Shown: positions 40,523 through 50,337 of the stretch, one piece after another
Layout: each line of letters opens with the position of its first letter
How positions within the stretch are numbered: the first letter of the stretch is position 1
Assembly: GCA_003213015.1 (NCBI GenBank)
Contig: QCOG01000001.1
Span: 124,001-188,000, forward strand
Source: Pelagibacteraceae bacterium AG-430-F16
Lineage (GTDB): Bacteria > Pseudomonadota > Alphaproteobacteria > Pelagibacterales > Pelagibacteraceae
DNA: 64,000 bases
Direction: 5' to 3'
The notes under the pieces: generated by a model
The model's database searches: none
What the model was told of the DNA's origin: nothing
The model's input: the letters and a program-made list of their open reading frames with translations, nothing else
Program-made: the position numbers and the translations under genes

Positions 40523-41445
40523 TTTATATTTGTTTTCAAAATTTTTTTTAAATCTAAATACTTAGGGTTATAATTTATAAATTTAGATATATCATCTCCT
40601 GATTTAATAATTTGAGTAATACTCTCCTTTTTGTTTATTTGTTTAATTTCATACTTTGGTTTAGTTTTCATTATTTTTGAAAGTTGCTCTAAAACTTGAA
40701 AATTTGAATATTGTTTTTTATTTGATAAATTAAATATGTAGAAGTTTTTCTTAAACTTTTTATAATTATTTATAACATCAATATTAATATTAGAAACATC
40801 ATTTACATGCATATAACTTCTTCGGGGATAGACCTTTTTCTTAAAGTCATAAAATAATAAATTTTTTTTGTTTTTTAAAATATTTTTGTAAAAAAAAGGG
40901 ACAATACGACTTATAAAATTATTTTTTTCACCTAATTTACCAGATGGATCTGATCCTATTATATTGGGATATCTCAATACAATCACTTTAAAGTTTTTTG
41001 TGGAGATTTTCTTTAAAAATCTTTCTAATTTTAATTTGTAATTTGAATAAGGAGACAAATTTTTTTTTAATTTATTTCCCTCAAATACAGATAAAGAGCT
41101 TGAAAAAATAAAGTATTTAACATTTGTTTTCTTTAGTAACTTGATAAATTTCAACTGAAATTTGAAATTTTTATAATATTTTTTTTTACTATTTATACTT
41201 TCTCTTACGCATGTAAGTGCCGCAAGATGTAAAATAGTGTTAATTTTTCTATCTTGTATAAGTTTTTGAATTTTTCTCTCAGAGATATTTAGTATTTTGT
41301 AATTTGAATATTTTTTTGCAAAATTATTACCCCTTGATAAATCATCTATTACATAAGCTTTTTTTTTATTTCTGTTAAAAATATTCTTGGCAGTGAAAGA
41401 TCCTATGTAACCTAAACCACCTGTTATAAGTAGGTTAATTTTCAT
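40501..41445 (-). CDS. NAD-dependent sugar-nucleotide epimerase (GalE-like)
   Basis: A 314-residue extended short-chain dehydrogenase. It begins NLLITGGLGYIGSFTAKNIF (NAD-binding GxxGxxG), has LHLAALTCVRESINSKKKYYKNF, the serine motif YFIFSSSLSVFEG, the catalytic YxxxK in YSNYKLKLERFL, and SYMHVNDVSNINIDVI. This resembles UDP-glucose 4-epimerases but the sugar specificity cannot be read. It opens the three-gene glycan cassette and lies 11 bp downstream of prpE on the same strand, so it could be read from the prpE transcript. Confidence 0.85.
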   Translation of the reverse strand: MKINLLITGGLGYIGSFTAKNIFNRNKKKAYVIDDLSRGNNFAKKYSNYKILNISERKIQKLIQDRKINTILHLAALTCVRESINSKKKYYKNFKFQLKFIKLLKKTNVKYFIFSSSLSVFEGNKLKKNLSPYSNYKLKLERFLKKISTKNFKVIVLRYPNIIGSDPSGKLGEKNNFISRIVPFFYKNILKNKKNLLFYDFKKKVYPRRSYMHVNDVSNINIDVINNYKKFKKNFYIFNLSNKKQYSNFQVLEQLSKIMKTKPKYEIKQINKKESITQIIKSGDDISKFINYNPKYLDLKKILKTNIKWFKKIY

Positions 41446-41456
41446 AAAGTATATAA

Positions 41457-43358
41457 TTACAAACTCTTTAAGATATTATTTTTTATAAGATCTTCTTTTA
41501 TTTCATCTAAAATCGCTGGATCATCTATAGTTGCAGGCATTTTGTAATCTTCTTTATCAGCAATTTTTCTTACAGTTCCTCTTAAAATTTTCCCTGATCT
41601 TGTTTTTGGAAGTCTTTTTACAACGATTGCAATTTTAAAGGCAGCAACGGGACCAATTTTATTTCGTACCATCTGAATACATTCTTTTGAGATACTATCA
41701 TTGTCTTGACTAACACCAGATTTTAAAGTTAGTAATCCAATGGGTAATTGACCTTTGAGTTTATCAGCAATTCCAATTACAGCACACTCTGCTACAGATT
41801 TATGCTCTGACAAAACTTCCTCTATCGCACCCGTTGAAAGTCTATGGCCAGCAACATTAATTATATCATCTGTTCTTGACATTATCCAAATGTAGCCATC
41901 TTCATCAATATGCCCTGCATCGTAGGTTTGGTAAAATCCATCATAGTTAGACATGTAATTATCTTTGTATCTTTTATCAGCGTTCCATAAGGTAGGAAAA
42001 GTTCCTGGAGGCAGAGGTAGCTTAACTACTATGTCACCCATCTCATTTACTTTCGCGATAGTTTGGTCTGGTTTTATTATTTTTACATCGTATCCCGGAA
42101 CAGCTTTACATGCAGAACCATATTTTGTTTTCATCATTTCTATTCCAGTGCAATTAGAGCTTATTGCCCAACTTGTTTCTGTCTGCCACCAATGATCAAT
42201 AACTGGAACCTTAAGTAAATTTTCAGCCCACTTAATTGTATCAGGGTCAGCTCTTTCTCCAGCTAAAAATAATGACTCAAAAGAACTTAAATCATATTTT
42301 GAAAAAAATTTCCCCTCTGGATCCTCTTTTTTAATAGCTCTAAACGCAGTAGGTGCAGTAAATAAAGATTTAATCTTATAGTCTGAAATCATTTTCCAGA
42401 ATGCTCCAGCGTCAGGAGTACCCACTGGCTTTCCTTCAAATAAAACAGTTGTACAACCCTTAAATAGTGGCGCATACACAATATAGGAGTGACCAACGAT
42501 CCAACCAATATCACTTGCAGACCACCAAACGTCACCTTCATCTATATTATAAATATTTTTCATTGTCCATTTGAGAGCCACTATGTGTCCTCCAATATCT
42601 CTTACAATTCCTTTAGGCACACCTGTGGTCCCTGACGTATAAAGAATATATGCATATTCATTTGAATTCATTTCCACACAATCTGTATCTTTTGCGTCTG
42701 ATAAAGATTCATCCCAACTAATTTCTTTTGGCGTGTTCAGTTTTATTTCATGGCCTTTTCTTTGAAAGAAAATGACTTTTTCAATTGAATGTTTGGCAAG
42801 TTTAAGCGCTCCATCTACAAGAGGCCTGTATTCTACAGTCCTCCCAGGTTCAAATCCACAAGATGCGGTTATTAATATTTTAGCCTTACTATCATCGATA
42901 CGACTCGCAAGTTCATTTGAGGCAAATCCCCCAAAAACAACTGAGTGTATAACCCCAATTCTGCCACAGGCTAACATAGCAACAACTGCTTCAGGCACCA
43001 TAGGCATATAAATGATAGCTCTATCACCTTTTTGAAGTCCTTGATTTTTTAAAGCTCCTGCAAACTTTGAAACTTTTGACCTTAATTCATTATAAGTGAA
43101 CTTTGCTTTATTACCTGTAATTGGACTATCGTAAATTAGTGCAGTTTTTTCTCCTAAACCGTTATCAATATGGAAATCTAAAGCATTGTAGCATGTGTTT
43201 GTAGTTCCATCCTCAAACCATTTGTAGAATGGGGGATTAGTTTTATTTAAAATCTTAGTTGGTTTTTTAAACCAGAATATATCCTCTGATATTTCCCTCC
43301 AAAATTCCTCCGGTTTCTTTAAAGATTGGCTGTAAATTTGCTCAAATTTCTTACTCAT
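41457..43358 (-). CDS. prpE: Propionyl-CoA synthetase (PrpE-type)
   Basis: This 633-residue acyl-CoA synthetase activates propionate (or acetate) with ATP and CoA. The adenylation motif YILYTSGTTGVPKGIVRDIGGHIVALKWTMKNIYNI and WWSASDIGWIVGHSYIVYAPLFKGCTTVLFEGKPVGTPDAGAFWKMI are closer to PrpE than to Acs. The C-terminal catalytic lysine is in KTRSGKILRGTVRKI. Other propionate genes are not adjacent. It is divergent from proteorhodopsin across a 215-bp regulatory region. Confidence 0.92.
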   Translation of the reverse strand: MSKKFEQIYSQSLKKPEEFWREISEDIFWFKKPTKILNKTNPPFYKWFEDGTTNTCYNALDFHIDNGLGEKTALIYDSPITGNKAKFTYNELRSKVSKFAGALKNQGLQKGDRAIIYMPMVPEAVVAMLACGRIGVIHSVVFGGFASNELASRIDDSKAKILITASCGFEPGRTVEYRPLVDGALKLAKHSIEKVIFFQRKGHEIKLNTPKEISWDESLSDAKDTDCVEMNSNEYAYILYTSGTTGVPKGIVRDIGGHIVALKWTMKNIYNIDEGDVWWSASDIGWIVGHSYIVYAPLFKGCTTVLFEGKPVGTPDAGAFWKMISDYKIKSLFTAPTAFRAIKKEDPEGKFFSKYDLSSFESLFLAGERADPDTIKWAENLLKVPVIDHWWQTETSWAISSNCTGIEMMKTKYGSACKAVPGYDVKIIKPDQTIAKVNEMGDIVVKLPLPPGTFPTLWNADKRYKDNYMSNYDGFYQTYDAGHIDEDGYIWIMSRTDDIINVAGHRLSTGAIEEVLSEHKSVAECAVIGIADKLKGQLPIGLLTLKSGVSQDNDSISKECIQMVRNKIGPVAAFKIAIVVKRLPKTRSGKILRGTVRKIADKEDYKMPATIDDPAILDEIKEDLIKNNILKSL

Positions 43359-43448
43359 AATAAATGACTCAAAATATTGTTATTTAAGGCTTTTTCTACG
43401 TGTTAGTTGCATTTAATTTCAAAAAGCAAGTAAAATCAACCTAAATTA

Positions 43449-43494
43449 GTCCTAAAAAACTCTTCTAATAACTCTTTATATTTGATATTAGGAC
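43449..43494. repeat. Inverted repeat GTCCTAA...TTAGGAC in the prpE-proteorhodopsin gap
   Basis: GTCCTAA at 43449-43455 is the exact reverse complement of TTAGGAC at 43488-43494, with 32 bp between. The same core recurs in the dyad immediately downstream, giving four TTAG/TTTAG-(G)ACC-like elements in alternating orientation. It may be a regulator site or part of an RNA fold; function is inferred only from position. Confidence 0.5.
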
Positions 43495-43503
43495 CCCAAC
43501 TTT

Positions 43504-43524
43504 GGTCTAAATTGTATTTAGACC
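43504..43524. promoter_or_regulatory. Perfect 9-bp dyad upstream of proteorhodopsin
   Basis: GGTCTAAAT-TGT-ATTTAGACC is a perfect inverted repeat with 9-bp arms and a 3-base centre, about 50 bp before the proteorhodopsin ATG. It could be an operator for a dimeric regulator or a leader hairpin. There is no T-run after it, so it is not a terminator. Confidence 0.7.
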
Positions 43525-43525
43525 G

Positions 43526-43543
43526 TAGTTTAAATTTAAACTA
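43526..43543. promoter_or_regulatory. 18-bp perfect palindrome before the proteorhodopsin ribosome site
   Basis: TAGTTTAAATTTAAACTA is fully self-complementary and begins one base after the preceding dyad. It ends about 30 bp before the ATG and upstream of the ribosome site GAGGGAG. AT-rich palindromes arise by chance more easily here, but 18 bp directly beside another perfect dyad is unusual. Confidence 0.65.
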
Positions 43544-43573
43544 ACAAAAAACTAACTAAAGAGGGAGTTTTTT

Positions 43574-44347
43574 ATGAATAAACTAAAACTGTTTGCATTA
43601 GCAGCATTAGCTCTAGTGGGCTTAGCTGGTACGGCAAACGCAGCAGACACTGTACTGTTAGCTACGGATGACCTTGTAGGAATATCATTTTGGTTGATTT
43701 CTATGGGTATGGCTGCAGCGACTGTCTTTTTCTTTATGGAAAGAGGTTCAGTAGCTGGTGGTTGGAAAACATCTATAACAGTTGCAGGTCTAGTAACTGG
43801 TGTTGCATTTGTTCACTACATGTACATGAGAGAAGTATGGATCATTACAGGTGACTCACCAACAGTGTACAGATACATTGACTGGTTAATTACAGTACCG
43901 TTACAAATGATTGAGTTTTATCTAATATTAGCAGCGATAAGAAAAGTACCTTCAGGAATTTTCTGGAGATTACTAATCGGATCAGTAGTAATGCTAGTAG
44001 GTGGATACTTAGGAGAAGCAGGTTACATCAACGCTACACTTGGTTTCGTAATCGGTATGGCTGGATGGATCTACATCTTATATGAAGTATTCTCAGGTGA
44101 AGCTGGAAAAGCAGCATCTAAAAGTGGTAACAAAGCACTTGTTACAGCTTTCGGTGCAATGAGAATGATCGTAACAATCGGTTGGGCAATTTACCCATTA
44201 GGTTACATTTTTGGTTACCTAACAGGTGGAATTGATGCAGCTTCATTGAATATCATTTACAACTTAGCTGACTTTATTAACAAGATCGCATTCGGTCTAG
44301 TTATTTGGGCAGCTGCAGTTTCAAGTACACCAGCGAGAGCTAGATAA
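43574..44347 (+). CDS. Proteorhodopsin, blue-absorbing type
   Basis: This retinal-binding light-driven proton pump has 257 residues with a cleavable signal peptide (about 1-23, ...GTANA) and seven membrane helices. Key residues by my count: H81 (FVHYMYMR), proton acceptor D103 and donor E114 in RYIDWLITVPLQMIEFYLILAA, and retinal Schiff-base lysine K237 in DFINKIAFGL. The tuning position (L105 in green proteorhodopsin) is Gln111 here, which predicts blue absorption. A strong GAGGGAG ribosome site precedes the ATG and an intrinsic terminator follows, consistent with high expression. No retinal-synthesis genes are in the window. Confidence 0.98.
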   Translation: MNKLKLFALAALALVGLAGTANAADTVLLATDDLVGISFWLISMGMAAATVFFFMERGSVAGGWKTSITVAGLVTGVAFVHYMYMREVWIITGDSPTVYRYIDWLITVPLQMIEFYLILAAIRKVPSGIFWRLLIGSVVMLVGGYLGEAGYINATLGFVIGMAGWIYILYEVFSGEAGKAASKSGNKALVTAFGAMRMIVTIGWAIYPLGYIFGYLTGGIDAASLNIIYNLADFINKIAFGLVIWAAAVSSTPARAR

Positions 44348-44365
44348 TTAAAATTATCTTAATTT

Positions 44366-44742
<377 letters not shown>

Positions 44743-44743
<1 letters not shown>

Positions 44744-45762
44744 TGATTAAAACAGATGCATTAATTATTGGAGCTGGACCAACTGGTCTTTTTACTGCAC
44801 ACCAATTAAAATTAATTGGTTTGGATTGTGAGATCGTTGATAACTTGGATAAAATAGGTGGACAATGTATCGAACTTTACCCTGACAAACCAATTTATGA
44901 TATTCCAGCAGTTCCAGAATGCACAGGTGAAGAGCTTACTAAAAATTTAATTAATCAACTAAAACCATTTGATATTAAATTTCATTTATCTGAAAGAGTT
45001 GATGAAGTAAAAAAAGATGGTGACAAGTGGATTGTTAAGACAAATAAAGGAACTTCGTTTACTACACCAAATGTCATAATTGCGGGTGGAGTTGGATCAT
45101 TTGAACCAAGAAAATTTTCAGTTGAAGGACATGAGAAATTTGAAAATAAATCAATTTTATATTCAATAAAGGATAAAAATATTTTTAAAGACAAAACAGT
45201 TTCAATTTTTGGTGGTGGGGATAGCGCTTTAGATTGGGCTGTTGAATTGTCAAATAATTGTAATGTTAATCTGATACATAGAAGGGATGAATTTAGAGGC
45301 GCTCAGGCAACTGTTGATAAAGTTCATGAATTAACAAAATCAAAGAAAATAGATCTTTTTACCAAGTTTCAATTAAAAAAACTTAATGGTTCAAGTAAAA
45401 TTGAAAGTATAGATATTGAAGATAATGACAAAAAAGTTAAAAATTTAAAAACAGACTATGTGCTAGGTTTCTTTGGGCTTATTATGCAGTTAGGACCAAT
45501 TGCAAATTGGGGGCTGAATATTGATAAAAAAACAGTCGAAGTTGATACTGAAAAATTCGAAACAAACCAAAAAGGAATTTATGCTGTTGGTGATATTTGT
45601 AACTATCCAGGGAAATTAAAATTAATTTTATCAGGTTTTCACGAAGGGGCTTTAGCAGCAAGGGCATGTTTCAAATTAGCTAGGCCAAATGAGAAATATC
45701 GTTTTGAATTTACAACATCTTCAAAAGCTATAAAAAACAGACTTGGCATCAAAAGTGATTGA
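44743..45762 (+). CDS. Ferredoxin-NADP reductase, thioredoxin-reductase-like
   Basis: A 339-residue FAD/NAD(P) two-domain flavoprotein. The FAD motif is ALIIGAGPTGLFTAHQL and the NADPH motif is VSIFGGGDSALDWAVEL; the C-terminal FAD segment is GIYAVGDICNYPGKLKLILSGFHEGALAA. The redox-active CxxC of thioredoxin reductase is absent, which points to the TrxR-like FNR class (also called ferredoxin/flavodoxin reductase type 2). It overlaps the ferredoxin gene by one base and the GST gene by 20 bp. Confidence 0.94.
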
Positions 45763-46381
45763 ACTTTTTACAGCCGATACGCCTAATGGAAAAAAGATCT
45801 CGATTATGCTTGAGGAAATTCAATATGAGTACAAAGTTACGAAAGTAAATTTGTTTAAAAATGAACAATTTAACCCTGAATTTAAAAAGATAAGTCCATT
45901 TAATAAAATCCCTGTTATCAAAGACCATGAAAATGGTAAAACAATTTTTGAGTCTGGTGCAATCTTGATCTACCTAGGCAATAAAAGTGGTAAGTTTTAC
46001 GATAAAAAAAATAGAGACAAAATCATTCAATGGTTAATGGCTCAGATGGGTTACGTTGGACCAATGTTAGGTCAACATCACCAGTTTCATCATTATAATC
46101 CAGGAAAAAGTAAATTTGGAGAAGATAGATATTTTCAAATTTCAAAGGCAATCTATAACGATTTAGATCTAAGATTATCTGTTTCAAAATTTTTAGCAGG
46201 TGAAGAATACTCAATTGCGGATATAGCTACATGGCCGTGGATTGCTAGACATGACTGGCATGATATTGGTTTAAAGAACTATAAAAATTTGACGAGATGG
46301 TACGATGATATTGCTGGTAGAGCAGCGGTTATCAAAGGTTATGATTTTATGAATAAAGGAGAAAAAATACCCTATCCCTAA
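45743..46381 (+). CDS. Glutathione S-transferase family protein (YfcG-like)
   Basis: This 212-residue protein has a thioredoxin-fold N-domain: IELFTADTPNGKKISIMLEEIQYEYKVTKVNLFKNEQFNPEFKKISPFNKIPVIKDHE...FESGAILIYLG, and a helical C-domain with ADIATWPWIARHDW. The N-terminal pattern resembles the YfcG/Ure2p-like disulphide-reductase group. It overlaps the FNR gene by 20 bp, giving a ferredoxin-FNR-GST redox run. Its stop interlocks with the dksA stop. Confidence 0.92.
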   Translation: MASKVIELFTADTPNGKKISIMLEEIQYEYKVTKVNLFKNEQFNPEFKKISPFNKIPVIKDHENGKTIFESGAILIYLGNKSGKFYDKKNRDKIIQWLMAQMGYVGPMLGQHHQFHHYNPGKSKFGEDRYFQISKAIYNDLDLRLSVSKFLAGEEYSIADIATWPWIARHDWHDIGLKNYKNLTRWYDDIAGRAAVIKGYDFMNKGEKIPYP

Positions 46382-46797
46382 ACGTCACTTGCGTAAACTT
46401 TTTCCTCTTTTTCATGCTTTTCTTGAGCCGAAATACTTAATGTTGCAACAGGGCGAGCAATTAATCTCTTAATTCCAATCGGCTCACCTGTATCTTCACA
46501 GAAACCATATGTTCCATCTTTTATTCTTCTTAGCGCCGCATCGATTTTAGATATAAGTTTTATTTGTCTATTTATAGCTCTCATCTCAACATTTTTGTCT
46601 GTGTATGAACTTGCCTGATCTACAATGTCTGCTGATGTACTATTGTCATCCATTGAGCTGTTATATAGAGCCTCGTTGTTCGATCTTATAAGATCTTTTT
46701 TCCACTCTGATAATTTGTTTTTGAAAAACAGCTTATGTTTTTCACACATATATTTTTCTGATTCTTTTGGAACGTAGTTTTTTGAAATTTTAACCAT
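46378..46797 (-). CDS. dksA: DksA-like transcription regulator lacking a full zinc site
   Basis: DksA binds RNA polymerase in its secondary channel and acts with ppGpp in the stringent response. The 139-residue protein has the coiled-coil region with SADIVDQASSYTDKNVEMRAINRQIKLISKIDAALRRIKDGTYGFCEDTGEPIGIKRLIARPVATLSISAQ, aligning well with E. coli DksA. Of the four zinc-binding cysteines only the first remains (C100); the others are T103, S121 and A124. Cysteine-poor DksA proteins are known in alphaproteobacteria. Confidence 0.9.
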   Translation of the reverse strand: MVKISKNYVPKESEKYMCEKHKLFFKNKLSEWKKDLIRSNNEALYNSSMDDNSTSADIVDQASSYTDKNVEMRAINRQIKLISKIDAALRRIKDGTYGFCEDTGEPIGIKRLIARPVATLSISAQEKHEKEEKVYASDV

Positions 46798-46877
46798 TTT
46801 AATTTCTAAAGCGCCCGCAGTATATTCAGCAATTAAATGGTGTCAAGAAACCATTAATTGTATAAATATATAGATAT

Positions 46878-48197
46878 ATGTTTAAAAAAAAGAATATAAG
46901 TTATTTATTCTATCTTTTTTTAATTGCACACTTATTTGTTTGGACTTTGATTCCTTCTATAACAAATAATAATTTACCATTAGATACAATAGAAGCGTTA
47001 GCTTGGGGTAGTAATTTAGATTGGGGATATAACAAACATCCGCCAGTAAGTGCTTTTTTTGTTGAGTTTTTTTATTTTTTTTTCGGAAGCAGTGATATTG
47101 CGTATTATTTTTTAAGTCAAATTTTTGTAATATCTGCCTTTTATATAGTCTGGATATTTTCAAATGAATTTTTTCAAAATAAAACTTTAAGTTTTTTTTC
47201 TGTTTTAATTTTAGAAGGAATATACTTTTATAATTTTACTACGCCAGAATTTAATGTAAATGTTTGCCAATTACCTTTTTGGGCTCTTACGGTTTACCTT
47301 TCATGGAAACTATATATGAAGAAAGATTCAAATACTGTAATACTAATTTTATTGGGTGTTACCGCTGCAATTGGTTTTTTAACAAAGTATTTGTTTGCTT
47401 ACTTACTTTTATCAGTAGTAATGATTTTTGCCTATGAATTTTTCATAACAAAAACTAGGAAAATAGATTTTAAACATTATTTACCAATTGAAATATTTTT
47501 TGTTTTATTAGTTCCACATTTAATTTGGCTTTTTCAAAATGATTTTGTAACAATTAAATATGCCTTTAATAGAGCTGGACTGGTAGATTATAGTTTTTTA
47601 AATCACTTAAAGTTTCCAATTATATTTTTGATGAAACAGGTTGGAATATTAATTCCTTTTTTTGTTCTTTGTTATTTTATAATTAAAAAAATAAAAATAA
47701 GATTTGATAAAAAGGATAAAAAAAAATATTTTATTTTACTCATAAACTTTCTTCCAATAGTTTTAATGTTCGTAACTTCAGTAGTAACTGGCTCAAAAGT
47801 AAGAACAATGTGGATGACACCTTTTTATCTTTTTTTCGGTGTCTTTATCTTAAGTATGTTTGATATTAAAGATGACGAACAAACGATTAAAGAATTTTTC
47901 AAACCATTTTTAATTTTATTTTTATTATCTCCTATTACATACGGTCTGGTCTCACTCATTAATGAAAATAAAAGAACTGATTACAAGGGTAAGATTGAAG
48001 CTAATAAAGTTCTTCAAGTTTGGCAAAAAGATTTCACAGAATCAATTAATGTGGTTTTAGGAGATGAATGGTATGCAGGTAATATATCTTATCATATGGA
48101 GGGAAGACCTGTTTGGCTCGGTGAAATTAATCAAAAAAACGTTGATTTACTAAATGCATATATTTGTACTAAAAAAGTTTGTGTAGGTTATAGATGA
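46878..48197 (+). CDS. GT39/PMT-like membrane glycosyltransferase
   Basis: This 439-residue protein is highly hydrophobic, with about ten predicted membrane helices. Its first loop has LPLDTIEALAWGSNLDWGYNKHPPVSAFFVEFFY, the ArnT/PMT-like periplasmic motif with acidic residues and the HPP signature. Such enzymes transfer a sugar from a polyprenyl-phosphate donor to lipid A, protein or another envelope acceptor. The following GT2 gene (4-bp overlap) may make that donor. The true acceptor is unknown. Confidence 0.85.
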   Translation: MFKKKNISYLFYLFLIAHLFVWTLIPSITNNNLPLDTIEALAWGSNLDWGYNKHPPVSAFFVEFFYFFFGSSDIAYYFLSQIFVISAFYIVWIFSNEFFQNKTLSFFSVLILEGIYFYNFTTPEFNVNVCQLPFWALTVYLSWKLYMKKDSNTVILILLGVTAAIGFLTKYLFAYLLLSVVMIFAYEFFITKTRKIDFKHYLPIEIFFVLLVPHLIWLFQNDFVTIKYAFNRAGLVDYSFLNHLKFPIIFLMKQVGILIPFFVLCYFIIKKIKIRFDKKDKKKYFILLINFLPIVLMFVTSVVTGSKVRTMWMTPFYLFFGVFILSMFDIKDDEQTIKEFFKPFLILFLLSPITYGLVSLINENKRTDYKGKIEANKVLQVWQKDFTESINVVLGDEWYAGNISYHMEGRPVWLGEINQKNVDLLNAYICTKKVCVGYR

Positions 48198-49060
48198 AAA
48201 AAATTATAATCTTAATTCCAGTTTACAACGATTGGCAGTCTCTTGAAAAGCTTATCGAGGATATAAATTTTAAAGTAAAAAATATTAACTGCAAGTTCTC
48301 AATCTTTGTAATCAATGATGGTTCAACTGAGAAATATGAAGATAAAAAATTTTCTACTGAGGAGATAAAAGTTGAAGTGATCAGTTTATTAAAAAATGTT
48401 GGACATACAAGATCCATTGCGACTGGTTTGAAGTATATCTATGAAAAAGAGGATTTTGACTTTGTAATTCCAATGGATGGTGACGGGGAGGACAGACCAG
48501 ATGAAATTAGTAAATTTATAGAAAGCACAGATTATTACGTTGAAAAAGCAATAGTGGGTGAAAGAATTAAAAGATCCGAAGGATCAATTTTTACTTTTTT
48601 TTATGTAGTCCATAAATTCTTGACATATTTTTTTACTGGAAAAAGTATTAAATTTGGAAATTTCACTTGTTTGCCTAAATCAGTGATCAAAAAATTTATT
48701 ATTGAAAAATCATCCTGGAATAGTTTTTCTGGATCGCTTGTTAAAATTGAAAAAAGTTTTGGATCCATTAAATCAATCAGAGGTAAACGTTATTTTGGGC
48801 CATCGAAAATGAGTTTTATAAATCTAGTTAAACACAGTTTATCCATCATTTCTGTTTTTAAGTTTAATGTTATTACAAGATCAATTTTATTTTTTGTAAT
48901 TTATTTTGCCATCATAAATAAAAATATTTCATTTGTTACTATCTTTCCTCTATTTTTACTTATCCTATTTTTATTTATTATTTTTAACTTATCCAATAGA
49001 GAAAACATCAAAGAATTCGATGCTTCACTCTCAAACATAGAAGATGTACGTCCGCACTAG
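48194..49060 (+). CDS. Polyprenyl-phosphate-type GT2 glycosyltransferase
   Basis: A 288-residue protein with a GT2 catalytic domain ([69 protein letters not shown]), followed by two C-terminal membrane helices (about residues 228-265). This architecture matches ArnC/GtrB/DPM1-like synthases that load a sugar on a polyprenyl phosphate. It overlaps the upstream GT39-like gene by 4 bp, so the two probably form a donor-maker and transferase pair. The stop interlocks with umuC through CTAG. Confidence 0.87.
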   Translation: MKKIIILIPVYNDWQSLEKLIEDINFKVKNINCKFSIFVINDGSTEKYEDKKFSTEEIKVEVISLLKNVGHTRSIATGLKYIYEKEDFDFVIPMDGDGEDRPDEISKFIESTDYYVEKAIVGERIKRSEGSIFTFFYVVHKFLTYFFTGKSIKFGNFTCLPKSVIKKFIIEKSSWNSFSGSLVKIEKSFGSIKSIRGKRYFGPSKMSFINLVKHSLSIISVFKFNVITRSILFFVIYFAIINKNISFVTIFPLFLLILFLFIIFNLSNRENIKEFDASLSNIEDVRPH

Positions 49061-50337
49061 TTTGCCATTATTTTAGGCAAAGAATAAAAATCTGCAGTAT
49101 CAATTTTTGAGGAGTATTGTCTTCTCATACTCCATTTTTTATTTATCCCTGCACTTGCCAAGCTAATTGTTGATCTTCCATATCTGTAGTTAGTGCTATC
49201 AATAGATTGCATTAAGTTTTTAATTCTTTCATCTTTTGTAGACTTAAACAAACTATTTCCTTTTTCAGAGTCAGATAAACCCGATAAAATTATACCAGCT
49301 TTTTGATATTTGAATCCATCTTTATATATTAGATCGAGACCTATAAGAGCATTTTTAACTATTTCAATACTATTATTTGTTGCAATAGGAAAATCAATTG
49401 TCTTTGAATTTGAATAGAATATACCTTTATTTTGAAAAGGACTTGTTCTTATAAAAACTGTAATAGATTTACATACTAGCGACTCAGATCTAATTTTTTC
49501 TGCTGCATTTAAACAGTAGCTTGTTACAGATTCTTTCAGTTCTCTGGGTTTTTCTACTTTCTGTCCAAATGATCTCGATACACAACAACTTTTTCTTTTT
49601 GTTTGTTTGGTTTCAATTTCAATACAAGGAACACCTCTAAGCTCCATAGCAGTTCTTGAACTAAGAACATTTTTTGTTTTTTTGATCCAAGTGTTAGAAG
49701 CGTTTTTTAATTGTTTTGCATTATAAATTCCGTTTTTGATATAAAATTTTGAGAGTTGTTTTCCAACTCCCCATATATCTCTTACTTCAACCTTTTCTAA
49801 TATTGGGTCTAAATCCTTAATATTGACCAAACTTACAACACCTGACTTCTGTTTTTTTGCTATATGATTTGCAACTTTGCTCAAGGTTTTGGTTTCAGCT
49901 ATTCCGATACTAGTTGGTATACCAGTCCATTGTAAAACAGTATTTCTAATTTCTTTACCAACATCTTTTACTTCTTTATCTGAAAAATTAGACAAATCTA
50001 AAAAAGCTTCATCAATAGAATAAACTTCTATTTTTGAGTTAAATCTTTTTAGTGTTCGCATCACTCTTCGTGATATGTCTCCATATAGAGAATAGTTCGA
50101 AGAAAATACCTGAACATTATTTTTTATAATAATATTTCTTGCTTTAAAATAAGGCTCTCCCATTTTAATTCCTAAGGCTTTAGCTTCGTTAGATCTTGAT
50201 ATTATACATCCGTCATTATTAGAAAGAACTACCACAGGTAGCCTTCTTATTTTTGGGTTGAATAATCTTTCACAAGAAACATAGAAAGAATTACAATCTA
50301 TCAATGCAATTTTTTTAGTATACAGAGTGGATGACAT
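49057..50337 (-). CDS. umuC: Error-prone DNA polymerase V catalytic subunit UmuC
   Basis: UmuC is a Y-family polymerase that copies damaged templates as UmuD'2C. Catalytic acidic motifs are visible: [18 protein letters not shown] near the N-terminus and [10 protein letters not shown] near residue 100, plus [22 protein letters not shown] and [12 protein letters not shown] (helix-hairpin-helix). Length 426 equals that of full UmuC. It overlaps umuD by 23 bp, so the pair is translationally coupled. The operon has an SOS operator upstream of umuD. Confidence 0.95.
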   Translation of the reverse strand: MSSTLYTKKIALIDCNSFYVSCERLFNPKIRRLPVVVLSNNDGCIISRSNEAKALGIKMGEPYFKARNIIIKNNVQVFSSNYSLYGDISRRVMRTLKRFNSKIEVYSIDEAFLDLSNFSDKEVKDVGKEIRNTVLQWTGIPTSIGIAETKTLSKVANHIAKKQKSGVVSLVNIKDLDPILEKVEVRDIWGVGKQLSKFYIKNGIYNAKQLKNASNTWIKKTKNVLSSRTAMELRGVPCIEIETKQTKRKSCCVSRSFGQKVEKPRELKESVTSYCLNAAEKIRSESLVCKSITVFIRTSPFQNKGIFYSNSKTIDFPIATNNSIEIVKNALIGLDLIYKDGFKYQKAGIILSGLSDSEKGNSLFKSTKDERIKNLMQSIDSTNYRYGRSTISLASAGINKKWSMRRQYSSKIDTADFYSLPKIMAN

